NCBI RefSeq assembly: GCF_021502655.1
Contig: NZ_JAKFFT010000010.1
Location: 62,001 to 126,000 of the forward strand
From: Dyadobacter sp. CY347
GTDB taxonomy: Bacteria; Bacteroidota; Bacteroidia; Cytophagales; Spirosomataceae
Length of the DNA: 64,000 nt
Direction: 5' to 3'
Made by a program: the position numbers and the translations under genes. The notes beneath the pieces were generated by a model. The model saw only the letters and a program-made list of their open reading frames with translations. It ran no database searches and was not told where the DNA came from. Shown piece after piece: positions 15,285 to 24,573 of this stretch; position 1 is the stretch's first letter; each line of letters opens with the position of its first letter.

Positions 15285-18245
15285 CTAATCTCGGACCTCT
15301 CCCACGTCGATAAAAGTTCGCACAAAATCTAATATTTTGTTCAAAATGCGATCACCAATCTTTTTTCGCTGAAGTAAAGACGGCCGACCAGTTTTTAACA
15401 ATAACAAGATTTCATCTCGAATAGGCTCTCTTTCCGCAAAGAGATAATCTTCAATTAGTTTTTGAGTTCTGTATGCATCAAGATTCTCTTCCTCGACTAG
15501 CGCATTAAAAGATTTCACTTGTTCACCCTGCCAGAACTCATCGAACCGATCGCTAATTTCGCTTACCTCATCAATGAAGGGCAGATTCTCATCTATAAAT
15601 TTTTCAATTAAATCTTTTTTACTACGTAGTTGCACTTCCGAACCTAATAACTGTTCAATCTCTCTACGCTTTCTTTCCTGGTCCAGGGGTTTAGCAAATT
15701 TCAAGCCTGCTAAAAGTTTCAGAATATATGTGACGTTGATTTCATCGCGATGAATAAGCTCTAGTTCGAAATCAACTTCCTCAAGGATGGATACTTTTTC
15801 TTTTGATTGATTGAATTTCACCTTATCATGTAAATCTAGATATTTACTTTTGAAATCTTCAAAAGTCTGTTGGGAGATTTCTAGTTCCTTCCATGAGAAA
15901 TCTGCAAAGGATTCAAGTACGTTCTTAATTCTGATTAAATCTCGAAAAGCATTAACAAACCTGAGTTCATCCTCCTCACTAACTAAATCATTTACACTAT
16001 TTACAGTCGGCGTAATCTTGAATAATTTTTCTAGGGCCACATTAAATTTATCAACATAATCTTCGAAAGGTCCTATGATGATCTCTTCGATAGCATCTTT
16101 ATTGCTGAAAAGCGTAATTGCTTCATCCGTCGCCTCTTTTAGATTACGAAATACAACAATATTGCCCTGTGATTTCTGCTCATTTAAAATACGATTTGTA
16201 CGAGAATATGCCTGGATCAACCCGTGGTATTTCAGATTTTTGTCAACATACAAAGTATTAACCTTTTTGGCATCAAAACCAGTTAAAAACATATTTACCA
16301 CAAGCAGAATATCAATCCGATTGGCATGTATATCTGGGCTTTTTTCACGATCTTTCAATTTTTTAGAGAGGTCATTGTAATAATTGTAAAAAGATTGCGA
16401 ATCTTTGGTGGAAAATTTTGTACCAAACATGCCATTATAATCATCTATGTATTGATCTAGCTTTTCTCGGCTGTGAATGTTAATTGTTGGAGATAAAGCA
16501 GGCGTATCTAAGAGTTCTGTCGACTGATCAAAAAGGATGGATTGATCGTTAATAGAAGGATTTTGATCATCTCGTATCATTCCATCCGCATTTGCATCCG
16601 CTTCATTGTCTACATAGCTGAATATTGTTGCAATTTTCAAATCGTGCAGCCCTGAAACTTTTCTTTTCTGAAATAAATCATAGTAACGTATTAGTGATTC
16701 TACACTGCTGACACAAAACATCGCTGAATAATCTTGGTTGTGTGTTTTACGAGCATGATGTGCAAGAATGTAGTCTACAATTTTTTCCGAACGTTTTGGA
16801 GAATCCATTAGTTCTTTTGTGTCGATGTCATCTACCTCGAAATCAATTTCATTGTCAGTTCCATCTTTACGTTTAAATTTACCGACATATTCAATTGAGA
16901 ACCGCAATACATTTTCATCACGAATGGCATCAGTAATGACGTACTTGTGCAAACATTCATCGAATAGATCTTTAGTGGTCCGTCTTCCCAATTCATTCTT
17001 AACTGAATTATCTGCAAAAATTGGTGTGCCAGTAAAGCCAAATAATTGGATGTTGTTAAAAAATGCTTTGATTCGATTATGAGTTTCTCCAAATTGCGAA
17101 CGATGACATTCATCGAAAATGAAAACGATCCGCTCATCTTTTAGCCCACTCATTTTGCTCAAATGATACTTTTTACTGATAGCAGCGTTGAGCTTCTGTA
17201 GTGTCGTCACAATCAATTTAGTATCATCTGTAAGCTGTGTCACCAAATCACGGGTATTTTCGGTGGCGTCGACACTACCTTTCTTGAAACTGTCAAACTC
17301 TCTTGTGGTCTGATAATCCAAGTCCTTCCGGTCGACTACAAACACAACTTTCTTTACTTGTGGCAAGCTAGTCAGTATCTGACTGGCCTTAAACGAGGTC
17401 AAAGTTTTTCCTGAGCCAGTTGTGTGCCATATATACCCACTTCTAGCACCTCCATGACTGGGAGAATTTTTTACTCGCTCAATTAATGCCTCAACCGCAT
17501 AAAACTGATAAGGTCTTAATACCATCAAAATTTTATGAGTTTCATTCAGTACGATGTATTTACATATCATCTTAGAAATATGACATGGCTCCAAGAATGA
17601 ATTTGTAAAACCGTTCAGAATATTTGTAAGGCGATTATTGTCCCTGTCTGTCCAATAAAAAGTTTGCTTGAAAGACTGGTTTCGATTATTCGCGTAATAC
17701 TTTGTGTTAACACCATTACTGATTACAAACAGCTGCACATACTGAAACAAAGCGGCCCCTGCACCAAATGAATGCCCTTGATAGCGATTAATTTGATTGA
17801 ATGCCTCTTTGAGCTCTAGTCCTCTACGTTTAAGTTCAATTTGAACTAACGGCAAGCCATTAATCAAAAGAGTGACGTCATAGCGATTCTTGTATTTACC
17901 CTCCATTGTCATCTGCTGTGTCACCTGAAATAAATTTTGACACCAATGATCAGTATTGAGAAATTCGAAGTATAGACTATCTCCGTTATCCCGAACTATA
18001 TGTTGCTTTTCCCGAAGGGTTTTTGCTTTTTCAAATACCGATCCCTTACTCAGCAAATTAAGAATTTTCCCAAACTCATCATTAGACAGCTGAATTTTAT
18101 TGTGTTTTTCAAGCTGGATTTTCAAATTAGCTAAAAGTTGGCTCTCCCCTCGAATTTCAACTAGGTCATAGCCCATACTTTGAAGCTGATTAACCAATTG
18201 CTCTTCGAGAACTTGTTCTGGTTGTTTTGACATTAGATTGTTCAA
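15285..18245 (-). CDS. hsdR: Type I restriction enzyme R subunit
   Basis: About 986 residues. The N-terminal nuclease domain has the PD-ExK pattern (RYDVTLLINGLPLVQIELK, near residues 122-140). The translocase has Walker A TTGSGKTLTS near residue 277, the DEAD-like FIFDECHRS box and a later helicase domain (MFLTGFDAKKVNTLYVDK; AYSRTNR). The frame opens with TTG at 18245, 8 nt after an AAGGA; ATG at 18233 is the alternative. HsdR cleaves unmodified DNA after translocation, in complex with HsdM and HsdS, whose genes precede it. It is last in the hsdM-hsdS-hsdR operon and faces the integrase gene tail to tail. Confidence 0.96.
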   Translation of the reverse strand: MNNLMSKQPEQVLEEQLVNQLQSMGYDLVEIRGESQLLANLKIQLEKHNKIQLSNDEFGKILNLLSKGSVFEKAKTLREKQHIVRDNGDSLYFEFLNTDHWCQNLFQVTQQMTMEGKYKNRYDVTLLINGLPLVQIELKRRGLELKEAFNQINRYQGHSFGAGAALFQYVQLFVISNGVNTKYYANNRNQSFKQTFYWTDRDNNRLTNILNGFTNSFLEPCHISKMICKYIVLNETHKILMVLRPYQFYAVEALIERVKNSPSHGGARSGYIWHTTGSGKTLTSFKASQILTSLPQVKKVVFVVDRKDLDYQTTREFDSFKKGSVDATENTRDLVTQLTDDTKLIVTTLQKLNAAISKKYHLSKMSGLKDERIVFIFDECHRSQFGETHNRIKAFFNNIQLFGFTGTPIFADNSVKNELGRRTTKDLFDECLHKYVITDAIRDENVLRFSIEYVGKFKRKDGTDNEIDFEVDDIDTKELMDSPKRSEKIVDYILAHHARKTHNQDYSAMFCVSSVESLIRYYDLFQKRKVSGLHDLKIATIFSYVDNEADANADGMIRDDQNPSINDQSILFDQSTELLDTPALSPTINIHSREKLDQYIDDYNGMFGTKFSTKDSQSFYNYYNDLSKKLKDREKSPDIHANRIDILLVVNMFLTGFDAKKVNTLYVDKNLKYHGLIQAYSRTNRILNEQKSQGNIVVFRNLKEATDEAITLFSNKDAIEEIIIGPFEDYVDKFNVALEKLFKITPTVNSVNDLVSEEDELRFVNAFRDLIRIKNVLESFADFSWKELEISQQTFEDFKSKYLDLHDKVKFNQSKEKVSILEEVDFELELIHRDEINVTYILKLLAGLKFAKPLDQERKRREIEQLLGSEVQLRSKKDLIEKFIDENLPFIDEVSEISDRFDEFWQGEQVKSFNALVEEENLDAYRTQKLIEDYLFAEREPIRDEILLLLKTGRPSLLQRKKIGDRILNKILDFVRTFIDVGEVRD

Positions 18246-18272
18246 CTTTAATTTCCTTAACTAAGATGAGGA

Positions 18273-19499
18273 TTAAACGAACATCTGCTGAAGAAGTCCC
18301 CGTTTCCACGTTTCCATTTTTCCGATTTTAGCTTCAGTATGTTTAATCTTATTATCTATGATTGATAAGAAATTTGAGATCTTTCTCTGTTCATCCATAC
18401 TTGGCATATTAAATTCAATTTTTAAAAAATCATCCTTCTTCAAAACCCTGTTTCTTCCCGCACCACCAGGTGAAATAAGCTCCAATGCATTTTTGAAAAG
18501 ATTATTCGGATATAAGTATCTAAAGAAATCTAATAGTAAAATTTCATTATTGCAGAGATAAGTGGGGAAGCGGTGGGATACCAATCCACCCTCATCGTCT
18601 TCAGTCGCAATCGCAACAGCACCTTCCCATGCAAATGTAATATTGACGATCAAATCATTTTTTTTTACTTGGTATAAAATGTCCATTTCGATCTTACTTG
18701 GATCACTATCTAATCTCTGAAATGTCCCTTTGAAATGACTTCGTACGCCTAATGCCTTGTAGTTGTCTGTTGGTTTTGCTACCGGCCTAGATACTAAACT
18801 AAACAAATCCCCTAACTTCTTTCTGTCCCATTTAGCAAATTCTTTACCATCATCATCTTTAAACCGAATTTCGTTTGAAAAAATCCGGTGCATCATTCCA
18901 TTTTTGTAATCTGTCAACAAGTCCCTTTCTTTTTTTAACCAACTAATTTTCTGATTAATTTTCGAAAGGAACAATGAAACTTTCTCTTGCTCCGGTACTG
19001 AAGGTATCCATATTCTATCACTTAAAACTTGTAAATTATTGACCTTCATGTCATTTTTAGCACCCTTTTTAACGAGGGGTCTCAGATATGCATTTGTATT
19101 TTCATCCAACGAAAAATAGTGATCTAAGTAAGCCCCAGAAGCCTGCTCATTGATCACTTTATAGACTGCGTACAATGTCGATACTATGCCTGAAACTCCC
19201 TTATTCACCTTTATTATGCCGTAGGGATTTGCTCTAAGGGGACTTTTAGTGTAGACGATATCACCATTTTCCACTACATGGTAATTATGCACAGATTCAC
19301 CAGCATAGCTTCTACCTAAATGCTCAATCTGATTCACTATCCCGAATTCACCGGAAACAGACAAAACATCCTTTTTCCCAAATTTAAGGTGAGTATTTCT
19401 TTGCTTGGCTTCCCGCAAAAGCATATTAAGCTCTTTATGTTCCCATGTGCCACTAAATTCTTTGAATCGAATCTTTGGCTTTTTTATATCTAAACTCAT
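18273..19499 (-). CDS. hsdS: Type I restriction specificity subunit
   Basis: A 408-residue protein with two target-recognition domains, each followed by a conserved helix. The first half ends in WIPSVPEQEKVSLFLSKINQ near residue 170, and the second half in FNMPSMDEQRKISNFLSIID near residue 375. This is the standard HsdS layout, in which each half reads one part of a bipartite target. It lies 27 nt upstream of hsdR and 75 nt downstream of hsdM. There is no second hsdS or recombinase close by, so no phase-variable shuffling system is seen. The target sequence cannot be predicted by eye. Confidence 0.95.
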   Translation of the reverse strand: MSLDIKKPKIRFKEFSGTWEHKELNMLLREAKQRNTHLKFGKKDVLSVSGEFGIVNQIEHLGRSYAGESVHNYHVVENGDIVYTKSPLRANPYGIIKVNKGVSGIVSTLYAVYKVINEQASGAYLDHYFSLDENTNAYLRPLVKKGAKNDMKVNNLQVLSDRIWIPSVPEQEKVSLFLSKINQKISWLKKERDLLTDYKNGMMHRIFSNEIRFKDDDGKEFAKWDRKKLGDLFSLVSRPVAKPTDNYKALGVRSHFKGTFQRLDSDPSKIEMDILYQVKKNDLIVNITFAWEGAVAIATEDDEGGLVSHRFPTYLCNNEILLLDFFRYLYPNNLFKNALELISPGGAGRNRVLKKDDFLKIEFNMPSMDEQRKISNFLSIIDNKIKHTEAKIGKMETWKRGLLQQMFV

Positions 19500-19574
19500 G
19501 TTTCTATTTTTTCCGTTAATGATGTGTAGAACGATCTGATCGCAAAATACTAATTCACCACACTTTAATTTAAT

Positions 19575-21152
19575 TTAAAAAGGCTTCTCAATTCCTAGTT
19601 CTTCGCAAAACGCAGCCAGCTCAATATCTGTATTTATCATATCCTTCTCCAATTTCCTGAGTTCAATAGCGATACTATTTACGTCGATTTTCTCTTCTGC
19701 TTGAAAAGTATCAACATAGCGAGGAATATTAAGATTGAAATCGTTGTTTGCTAAGCTTTTCGTAGATATCACTTTACTGTACTTTTCAATTTCAGCTCGG
19801 CTACGGTAAGTGCTTATTATTTTTTCAACATCCTCGTTACGCAAAGCATTTTGAGTTTTCACTTTCTCAAAATCACGACTAGCATCTATGAATAAAATAT
19901 CATTCGGATTCTCTCTGCACTTTTTGAAAACTAAAATACACGTTGGAATACCAGTTCCATAGAAGATGTTTGATGGAAGGCCTATTACAGCATCGAGATA
20001 GTTTTTTTCCTCAATTAAAAATCGACGGATTTGCAGTTCGGCACCACCTCTAAATAAAACACCATGTGGTAAAACAATTGCCATGCTACCATTTTCGGCT
20101 AGATGATGTATCATATGCTGCACAAATGCAAAATCTGCCTTGGTAGCTGGAGCAAGTCGGCCATATTGGCTAAAACGGTCATCTGTTAAAAATAATGGAT
20201 TTGCACTCCAGTGAGCTGAGAAGGGCGGATTTGCGACTATGGCCTCAAATTGCAAGTCGACATGCTGTGGATGCTCTAAAGTGTCTTCATTTTTTATATC
20301 AAACTTTCGATAATGGACATCGTGAAGAATCATATTCATTCTAGCTAAGTTATAAGTTGTCGGATTTCGTTCCTGTCCATAAAAACTACTGACATCCTTT
20401 ACTTCTTTCGCAACACGTAACAACAAAGATCCGGAACCGCAGGTTGGGTCATAAACAGATCGCAATTTCTCTTTTCCGGTCGTGACTAGCTTGGCTAGTA
20501 CCATACTGACTTGTTGGGGAGTATAAAATTCCCCCGCCTTTTTTCCTGCTCCGCTTGCAAACTGAGAAATCAGATACTCATATGCGTCACCAAGTACATC
20601 TAATTCAGTGTCTTCTAATTTGAAATCTATTTTGTCCAGGTGGATTAACACTTTGGTGATTAATTCATTACGAAGTTCAGGTGTTTTGCCTAACTTACTA
20701 CTTGTCAGATCCATATCTTCAAAGAGGTTATCAAAATCCTCTTCGCTTTCAGTCCCCATAGTACTGAGTTGGATATTGATCAAAATACGTTGCAACTCTT
20801 CAAGGATGAAGTTAGAAGCAGAATCCTCATCACTGCCATTATTGCCTCGTTTGGCTACTTCTCGGAATAATTCTGATGGCCTGAGAAAATATCCTAATTT
20901 GCCCAAGGCTTCTTCTTTCACGGCCATTAAATACTCAAGTCCGTCTTCTGTATCTTCTTTGATGTCTTTGTAAGCAATGCCATCTTGCTCAAGGATTGAG
21001 TTTGCATAAATTTCGATCTTCTCAGAAAGGTACTTATAGAAAATAAACCCTAAAATGTAATCTCTAAATTCGTCTGCATTCATCTTACCCCGTAGGGTAT
21101 TCGCAATATTCCAAAGTTGCTGTTCAAGCACACGCTTTTGATCTTCGCTCAT
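19575..21152 (-). CDS. hsdM: Type I N6-adenine methyltransferase subunit
   Basis: A 525-residue protein. The HsdM N-terminal helical domain (LEQQLWNIANTLRGKMNADE) is followed by the methyltransferase domain with the AdoMet motif YDPTCGSGSLLLRVAKE near residue 239 and the catalytic NPPF motif (IVANPPFSAHW) near residue 310. It methylates adenine in the HsdS-defined site and is needed for both modification and restriction. It is first in the operon. The region upstream (21153 onward) contains the integrase remnant and presumably the promoter. Its neighbours mark it as a defence cargo. Confidence 0.96.
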   Translation of the reverse strand: MSEDQKRVLEQQLWNIANTLRGKMNADEFRDYILGFIFYKYLSEKIEIYANSILEQDGIAYKDIKEDTEDGLEYLMAVKEEALGKLGYFLRPSELFREVAKRGNNGSDEDSASNFILEELQRILINIQLSTMGTESEEDFDNLFEDMDLTSSKLGKTPELRNELITKVLIHLDKIDFKLEDTELDVLGDAYEYLISQFASGAGKKAGEFYTPQQVSMVLAKLVTTGKEKLRSVYDPTCGSGSLLLRVAKEVKDVSSFYGQERNPTTYNLARMNMILHDVHYRKFDIKNEDTLEHPQHVDLQFEAIVANPPFSAHWSANPLFLTDDRFSQYGRLAPATKADFAFVQHMIHHLAENGSMAIVLPHGVLFRGGAELQIRRFLIEEKNYLDAVIGLPSNIFYGTGIPTCILVFKKCRENPNDILFIDASRDFEKVKTQNALRNEDVEKIISTYRSRAEIEKYSKVISTKSLANNDFNLNIPRYVDTFQAEEKIDVNSIAIELRKLEKDMINTDIELAAFCEELGIEKPF

Positions 21153-21489
21153 AATGTCTTCTTTTTCAATTGATTAAATAATAGATTCTCCACTTCGATG
21201 ATATCAGATCTTCTGAATACAATGAAGACCCCTACCATGAATCTCAAAGTAACAACATTTTGATACTTTGATCTATGTTTTAAAATAACTCTATGGTTTG
21301 TCTACATATTATTGCATGCCGGGAGTTGCCACTTGACTTATCTGGGATACTTTTACGCCAAGCCTGCCTTCACCTACTATAATGTCCTCTGTTGACTGGC
21401 TGTGTTTGGTTCAGTTGGTGGCTGAAACCGTCATGTGCGAATTTAAGTACGATGGACATATATGCGACATAGACGGGTGCGCACAAACG
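21153..21489. other. Intergenic region upstream of hsdM
   Basis: No convincing gene is seen in these 337 bases. A plus-strand open frame starting at 21382 runs into the integrase remnant but its first 40 codons have no recognisable match. The hsd promoter is probably here on the minus strand, but I cannot point to a clear box. Confidence 0.3.
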
Positions 21490-21690
21490 GAGAAAATTAC
21501 GTTGCCGGGAATTTTACTTTACGTTCGAATGCATGACCTTCGCCGCACATTTGAAAGTTATTAAGCGATAATTGGTGCTATCTTTCAAATAATTGTTAAA
21601 AGCCTGAAGCATAAGCCAATTCATGCGATTCAGATGTATACCAGATCAGATTTGGATGCTGTAAGAGATTCCGTAAAAAAGCAACTGACG
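21490..21690 (+). pseudogene. Remnant of a P4-type integrase C-terminus
   Basis: Translation gives LP-GILLYVRMHDLRRTFESY, a TAA stop at 21562-21564, then AIIGAIFQIIVKSLKHKP and AIQMYTRSDLDAVRDSVKK in the same frame. This aligns along its length with the end of the intact integrase at 13983-15281 (RMHDIRRTFGSY-Q-AITGASLQVIGKSLGHK...IYARLNLDSVRGSVEKA). The stop replaces a Gln codon, and the rest of the gene is missing. The copy is diverged, so it comes from an older or different element, not a recent duplication. Confidence 0.85.
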
Positions 21691-21894
21691 CCATGTTCCT
21701 GGTTTGATCAGCTTTTCTTGCAACTTTCAGATAATTGAATAGCTTTATGAATTTATATGTGAAGTCATCCCATGACTAATTGCAACTAATGTATTTAAGG
21801 AGCATCTTCATTTATGTTGTTAGGAACTACAGTGACATAGATCGATTTTGAGAGTCTAGCGTTGTAAAGTTTTAATTTTGTAAAGGTATTGATT

Positions 21895-23517
21895 ATGCGT
21901 TTTCGAGTTATTGCACCCAGAGTACCTATTCCTACAATTCCACAGTTTTCCTTTGTGCTTCATCAAGATGAATGGAACGATTTTTCTTTTCAAACCCAAT
22001 ACCATTTATATTTTAAAGGCTCAGATGACGAAGTAGTGCTGATAGGTGCTGTTAAGATATTGCGAAAGGGTCAAACTAAGGTGGACGGTTTACAAATTCA
22101 AAATGACTTTGATGCACTTCCTGCAGAATACTGCTCACTCGGGCAGACTTTAGATTACTATGAACGTCTTTCTGCGATAGATGATCGATATAAAGAGGAG
22201 GTTCTGACAGCGCTTAGAGATGTGATATATGAGCCTAAGTACATATTTGATTTCAAGGACGAGGATGGATGGAACACATCCCTGCTTCGTGAATTTAAGG
22301 AGAACGACGAATTTTTTACACTAGCTGGTTCATTGCTCGAGCGTGATTACACTAAGATTCCCGATGAAAATTTGTCGTTTGCCTTTAAAATGCCCAGGTG
22401 GAAACATTCTTTGGACTTTGACTTTACTGCACCAGAAGTTGGAAGATCATATTTCTCTCAGAATCGTAATCTACTGCCAAGCCGTATAATAGCTATAATA
22501 GGCCGAAATGGTTCAGGAAAAAGTACGTTACTTGCTCGCCTCGCAAGAGTTGCTCATGGTTCGAGAAAAGATAGAAATGGTGAGTTTTTGAGTTCACTCG
22601 GATCTATTGTTCCTGACGGCATAGGTTTTCCAAGGATTCTAACCTTTTCATACAGTGCATTTGATAGTTTTCAACTTCCAGGTATAGACATCATAGAAAA
22701 AGAACAAATAGTTAGAGATGTCTTAAAAGGTGAAGGTAGATTTGTGTTTTGTGGCTTACGAGATATCGCGCGTGAGCTGCAAGAAGAAGTTAAGAATAAG
22801 GAATCGAACATTAATGCCCATTTGCAAGATGACAGGTTAAAAAAGACATATTTGAAATCTATTGATACCCTGGCAGATGAATTTGAACGTACATTGAACT
22901 TGGTCAGAAATGGATCAAACAGTGAATTATTTGACTATGCGCTTCAAATTTTGCTGGACGACCCGTCTTTTAACGAGTTTAGAGAAACCGAATTCACTGA
23001 ATTATTTGCGAATCCAAGAGAGATATTTTTGTCTCTCAGTACGGGCCATAAAATCGTCTTACAAATTATCACAAGCCTGACCACATATATTACTCCAAGG
23101 TCTTTGGTACTCATCGATGAACCAGAAACGCATTTACATCCTCCTCTCCTAGCAGCATTGATGCATGCCGTTAGACACGTACTTGATACAAAGAAGGCAT
23201 TTGCAGTAATTGCTACGCACTCACCGGTTGTAATTCAAGAAACCATGGCCAAACACGTGTATATTGTTAAACGTGAAGGGCAAGTTATAGATGTTAAGCG
23301 CACAAAAATCGAGACTTTTGGTGAAAATATCGGCGCTATAACGTCAGAAGTATTCGGTCTCAATAGCGAAGTGACTGATTATCACAAAATTCTAAGAAAA
23401 ATAGCGCGCCTTGACCTTTCTATCACTGAAATAGAAAATCTTTTTGGTGAACATGGATTAAGTATTCAGGCAAGGGCCTACATCATGAGTCTTTTAGCTG
23501 ATAAAGAAAGTAAGTAA
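21895..23517 (+). CDS. Septu-like AAA ATPase (PtuA-like)
   Basis: A 540-residue ABC/SMC-class ATPase: Walker A IIGRNGSGKSTLLARLAR near residue 202, a signature-like LSLSTGHKIVLQ near residue 380, Walker B SLVLIDEPETHLHPP near residue 405, and a distal His in IATHSPVVIQE. The ATG at 21895 follows an AAAGG; the frame also has a TTG two codons earlier. The next gene is an HNH nuclease 2 nt downstream, the pairing seen in Septu (PtuA ATPase plus PtuB HNH) and in retron-linked versions. No reverse transcriptase is present. The N-terminal 190 residues are not a domain I recognise, so a distinct ATPase-HNH system is possible. Confidence 0.75.
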   Translation: MRFRVIAPRVPIPTIPQFSFVLHQDEWNDFSFQTQYHLYFKGSDDEVVLIGAVKILRKGQTKVDGLQIQNDFDALPAEYCSLGQTLDYYERLSAIDDRYKEEVLTALRDVIYEPKYIFDFKDEDGWNTSLLREFKENDEFFTLAGSLLERDYTKIPDENLSFAFKMPRWKHSLDFDFTAPEVGRSYFSQNRNLLPSRIIAIIGRNGSGKSTLLARLARVAHGSRKDRNGEFLSSLGSIVPDGIGFPRILTFSYSAFDSFQLPGIDIIEKEQIVRDVLKGEGRFVFCGLRDIARELQEEVKNKESNINAHLQDDRLKKTYLKSIDTLADEFERTLNLVRNGSNSELFDYALQILLDDPSFNEFRETEFTELFANPREIFLSLSTGHKIVLQIITSLTTYITPRSLVLIDEPETHLHPPLLAALMHAVRHVLDTKKAFAVIATHSPVVIQETMAKHVYIVKREGQVIDVKRTKIETFGENIGAITSEVFGLNSEVTDYHKILRKIARLDLSITEIENLFGEHGLSIQARAYIMSLLADKESK

Positions 23518-23519
23518 TA

Positions 23520-24386
23520 ATGTGGAACTTAGATTGTCTTACTAAGACTAATGAGGAGCTGAAGAACCATTTAAAAGTAGCTCTAACACATGTAGATGGA
23601 ACTGTCGTCTACCCGATAACTGAACCACAACAAGAGTCTGTTCTAGAACTGTACAGGCGCTATGATGCTAACGGTGGCCTTCCCCTTGCAGCTCTAAGAA
23701 ATCCTGCCCTAGCCGAGCCGTTTCTTACAGCCTTGCACAATGCGTATGGCCAAATACAAATTGGAGGGCGTCTGAAAGGTCTTCGGGATGAATTGATCAT
23801 GCTTACATCCTTATGCCCTTATTGTGGCTTTGGAGAGATCACTAATCTTGATCATCACTTACCACGAAGCTTGTACAATGGGTTAGCCATTTACCACAAA
23901 AATCTCGTCCCCTGCTGTGGAACGTGTAATAACAAAAAAAGAACAGTTGATGGAGCTCAGGCTGATCAGCAGTTTCATCATATCTTTTTTAATACTATTC
24001 CAAACGATCTAATTTTTTTCAAAGCGACTGCTGAATTGGATGCTGGAAGTCTTAGTGTAATCTTTGAAATTCAAGATATAGATGGAATGCCACCAGAAAC
24101 ATTGGATAGGTTACGCTTTCAAGTCGAACGACTAAACTTGAAAGAGCGCTATATATCGACAATCAATGATTTTATTATTTCTCACAAATCTAGTTTCGAA
24201 ATAATGTTTGAGGTCAGAAACAGCGGAGCCGACGTCAAAGGTTTTATTGATCGCTCGGCCATTAGTCTTGGGAAGGAATATGGGTTAAACGACTGGAGAC
24301 CAGTTTTATTCAGGGCTTTAGCTGAATGTAACGATTTTTGTAATGGCGGTTTTGCCTCTATTGGTAGAAAAAATATTGGGTTGTAG
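23520..24386 (+). CDS. HNH endonuclease partner of the ATPase (PtuB-like)
   Basis: A 288-residue protein with an HNH nuclease core near residues 98-140: CPYCG, then LDHHLPRSLY carrying the catalytic His, and LVPCCGTCNNKKR completing the zinc-binding cysteines. Flanking regions of about 95 and 150 residues are of unknown fold. The start is 2 nt after the ATPase stop, so the two proteins are coupled. In Septu the HNH protein is held by the ATPase complex and cuts DNA during infection. That role is inferred from the pairing and the surrounding defence genes. Confidence 0.75.
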   Translation: MWNLDCLTKTNEELKNHLKVALTHVDGTVVYPITEPQQESVLELYRRYDANGGLPLAALRNPALAEPFLTALHNAYGQIQIGGRLKGLRDELIMLTSLCPYCGFGEITNLDHHLPRSLYNGLAIYHKNLVPCCGTCNNKKRTVDGAQADQQFHHIFFNTIPNDLIFFKATAELDAGSLSVIFEIQDIDGMPPETLDRLRFQVERLNLKERYISTINDFIISHKSSFEIMFEVRNSGADVKGFIDRSAISLGKEYGLNDWRPVLFRALAECNDFCNGGFASIGRKNIGL

Positions 24387-24398
24387 AGCGATAATAGA

Positions 24399-24500
24399 AT
24401 GGAAACATCGTCATCACCTAATTGGACATTTGAAGAGCTCGAGTCTGCCGTTGACGCATATTTGCAAATGATGACATTTGAAAAGAAAAGACAGCTCTAA
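24399..24500 (+). pseudogene. 33-codon remnant, possibly the N-terminus of an HNH restriction gene
   Basis: A short frame, METSSSPNWTFEELESAVDA then YLQMMTFEKKRQL and a stop. The pattern W-T-x-E-E-L-x-x-A-V-x-A-Y-L-x-M resembles the first residues of a family of HNH/McrA-like restriction endonucleases of several hundred residues. Nothing after the stop continues the family, so it would be a truncated relic between two defence genes. It is short, so the match is suggestive only. Confidence 0.5.
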
Positions 24501-24573
24501 CCGAACAGTGACGTAACACAAGATTAAACTCAGACGTAACAACGGCTAGTTTACGACGAAAAAAGGTAAAATA

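Noticed and set aside
18273..19499. Phase-variable type I specificity locus
   Set aside because: Only one hsdS is present, without inverted repeats, partial hsdS copies or a dedicated recombinase beside it.
21895..24386. Retron or Ec78-type system
   Set aside because: The ATPase-HNH pair resembles retron-linked PtuAB, but no reverse transcriptase gene or msr/msd-like RNA region is found upstream.
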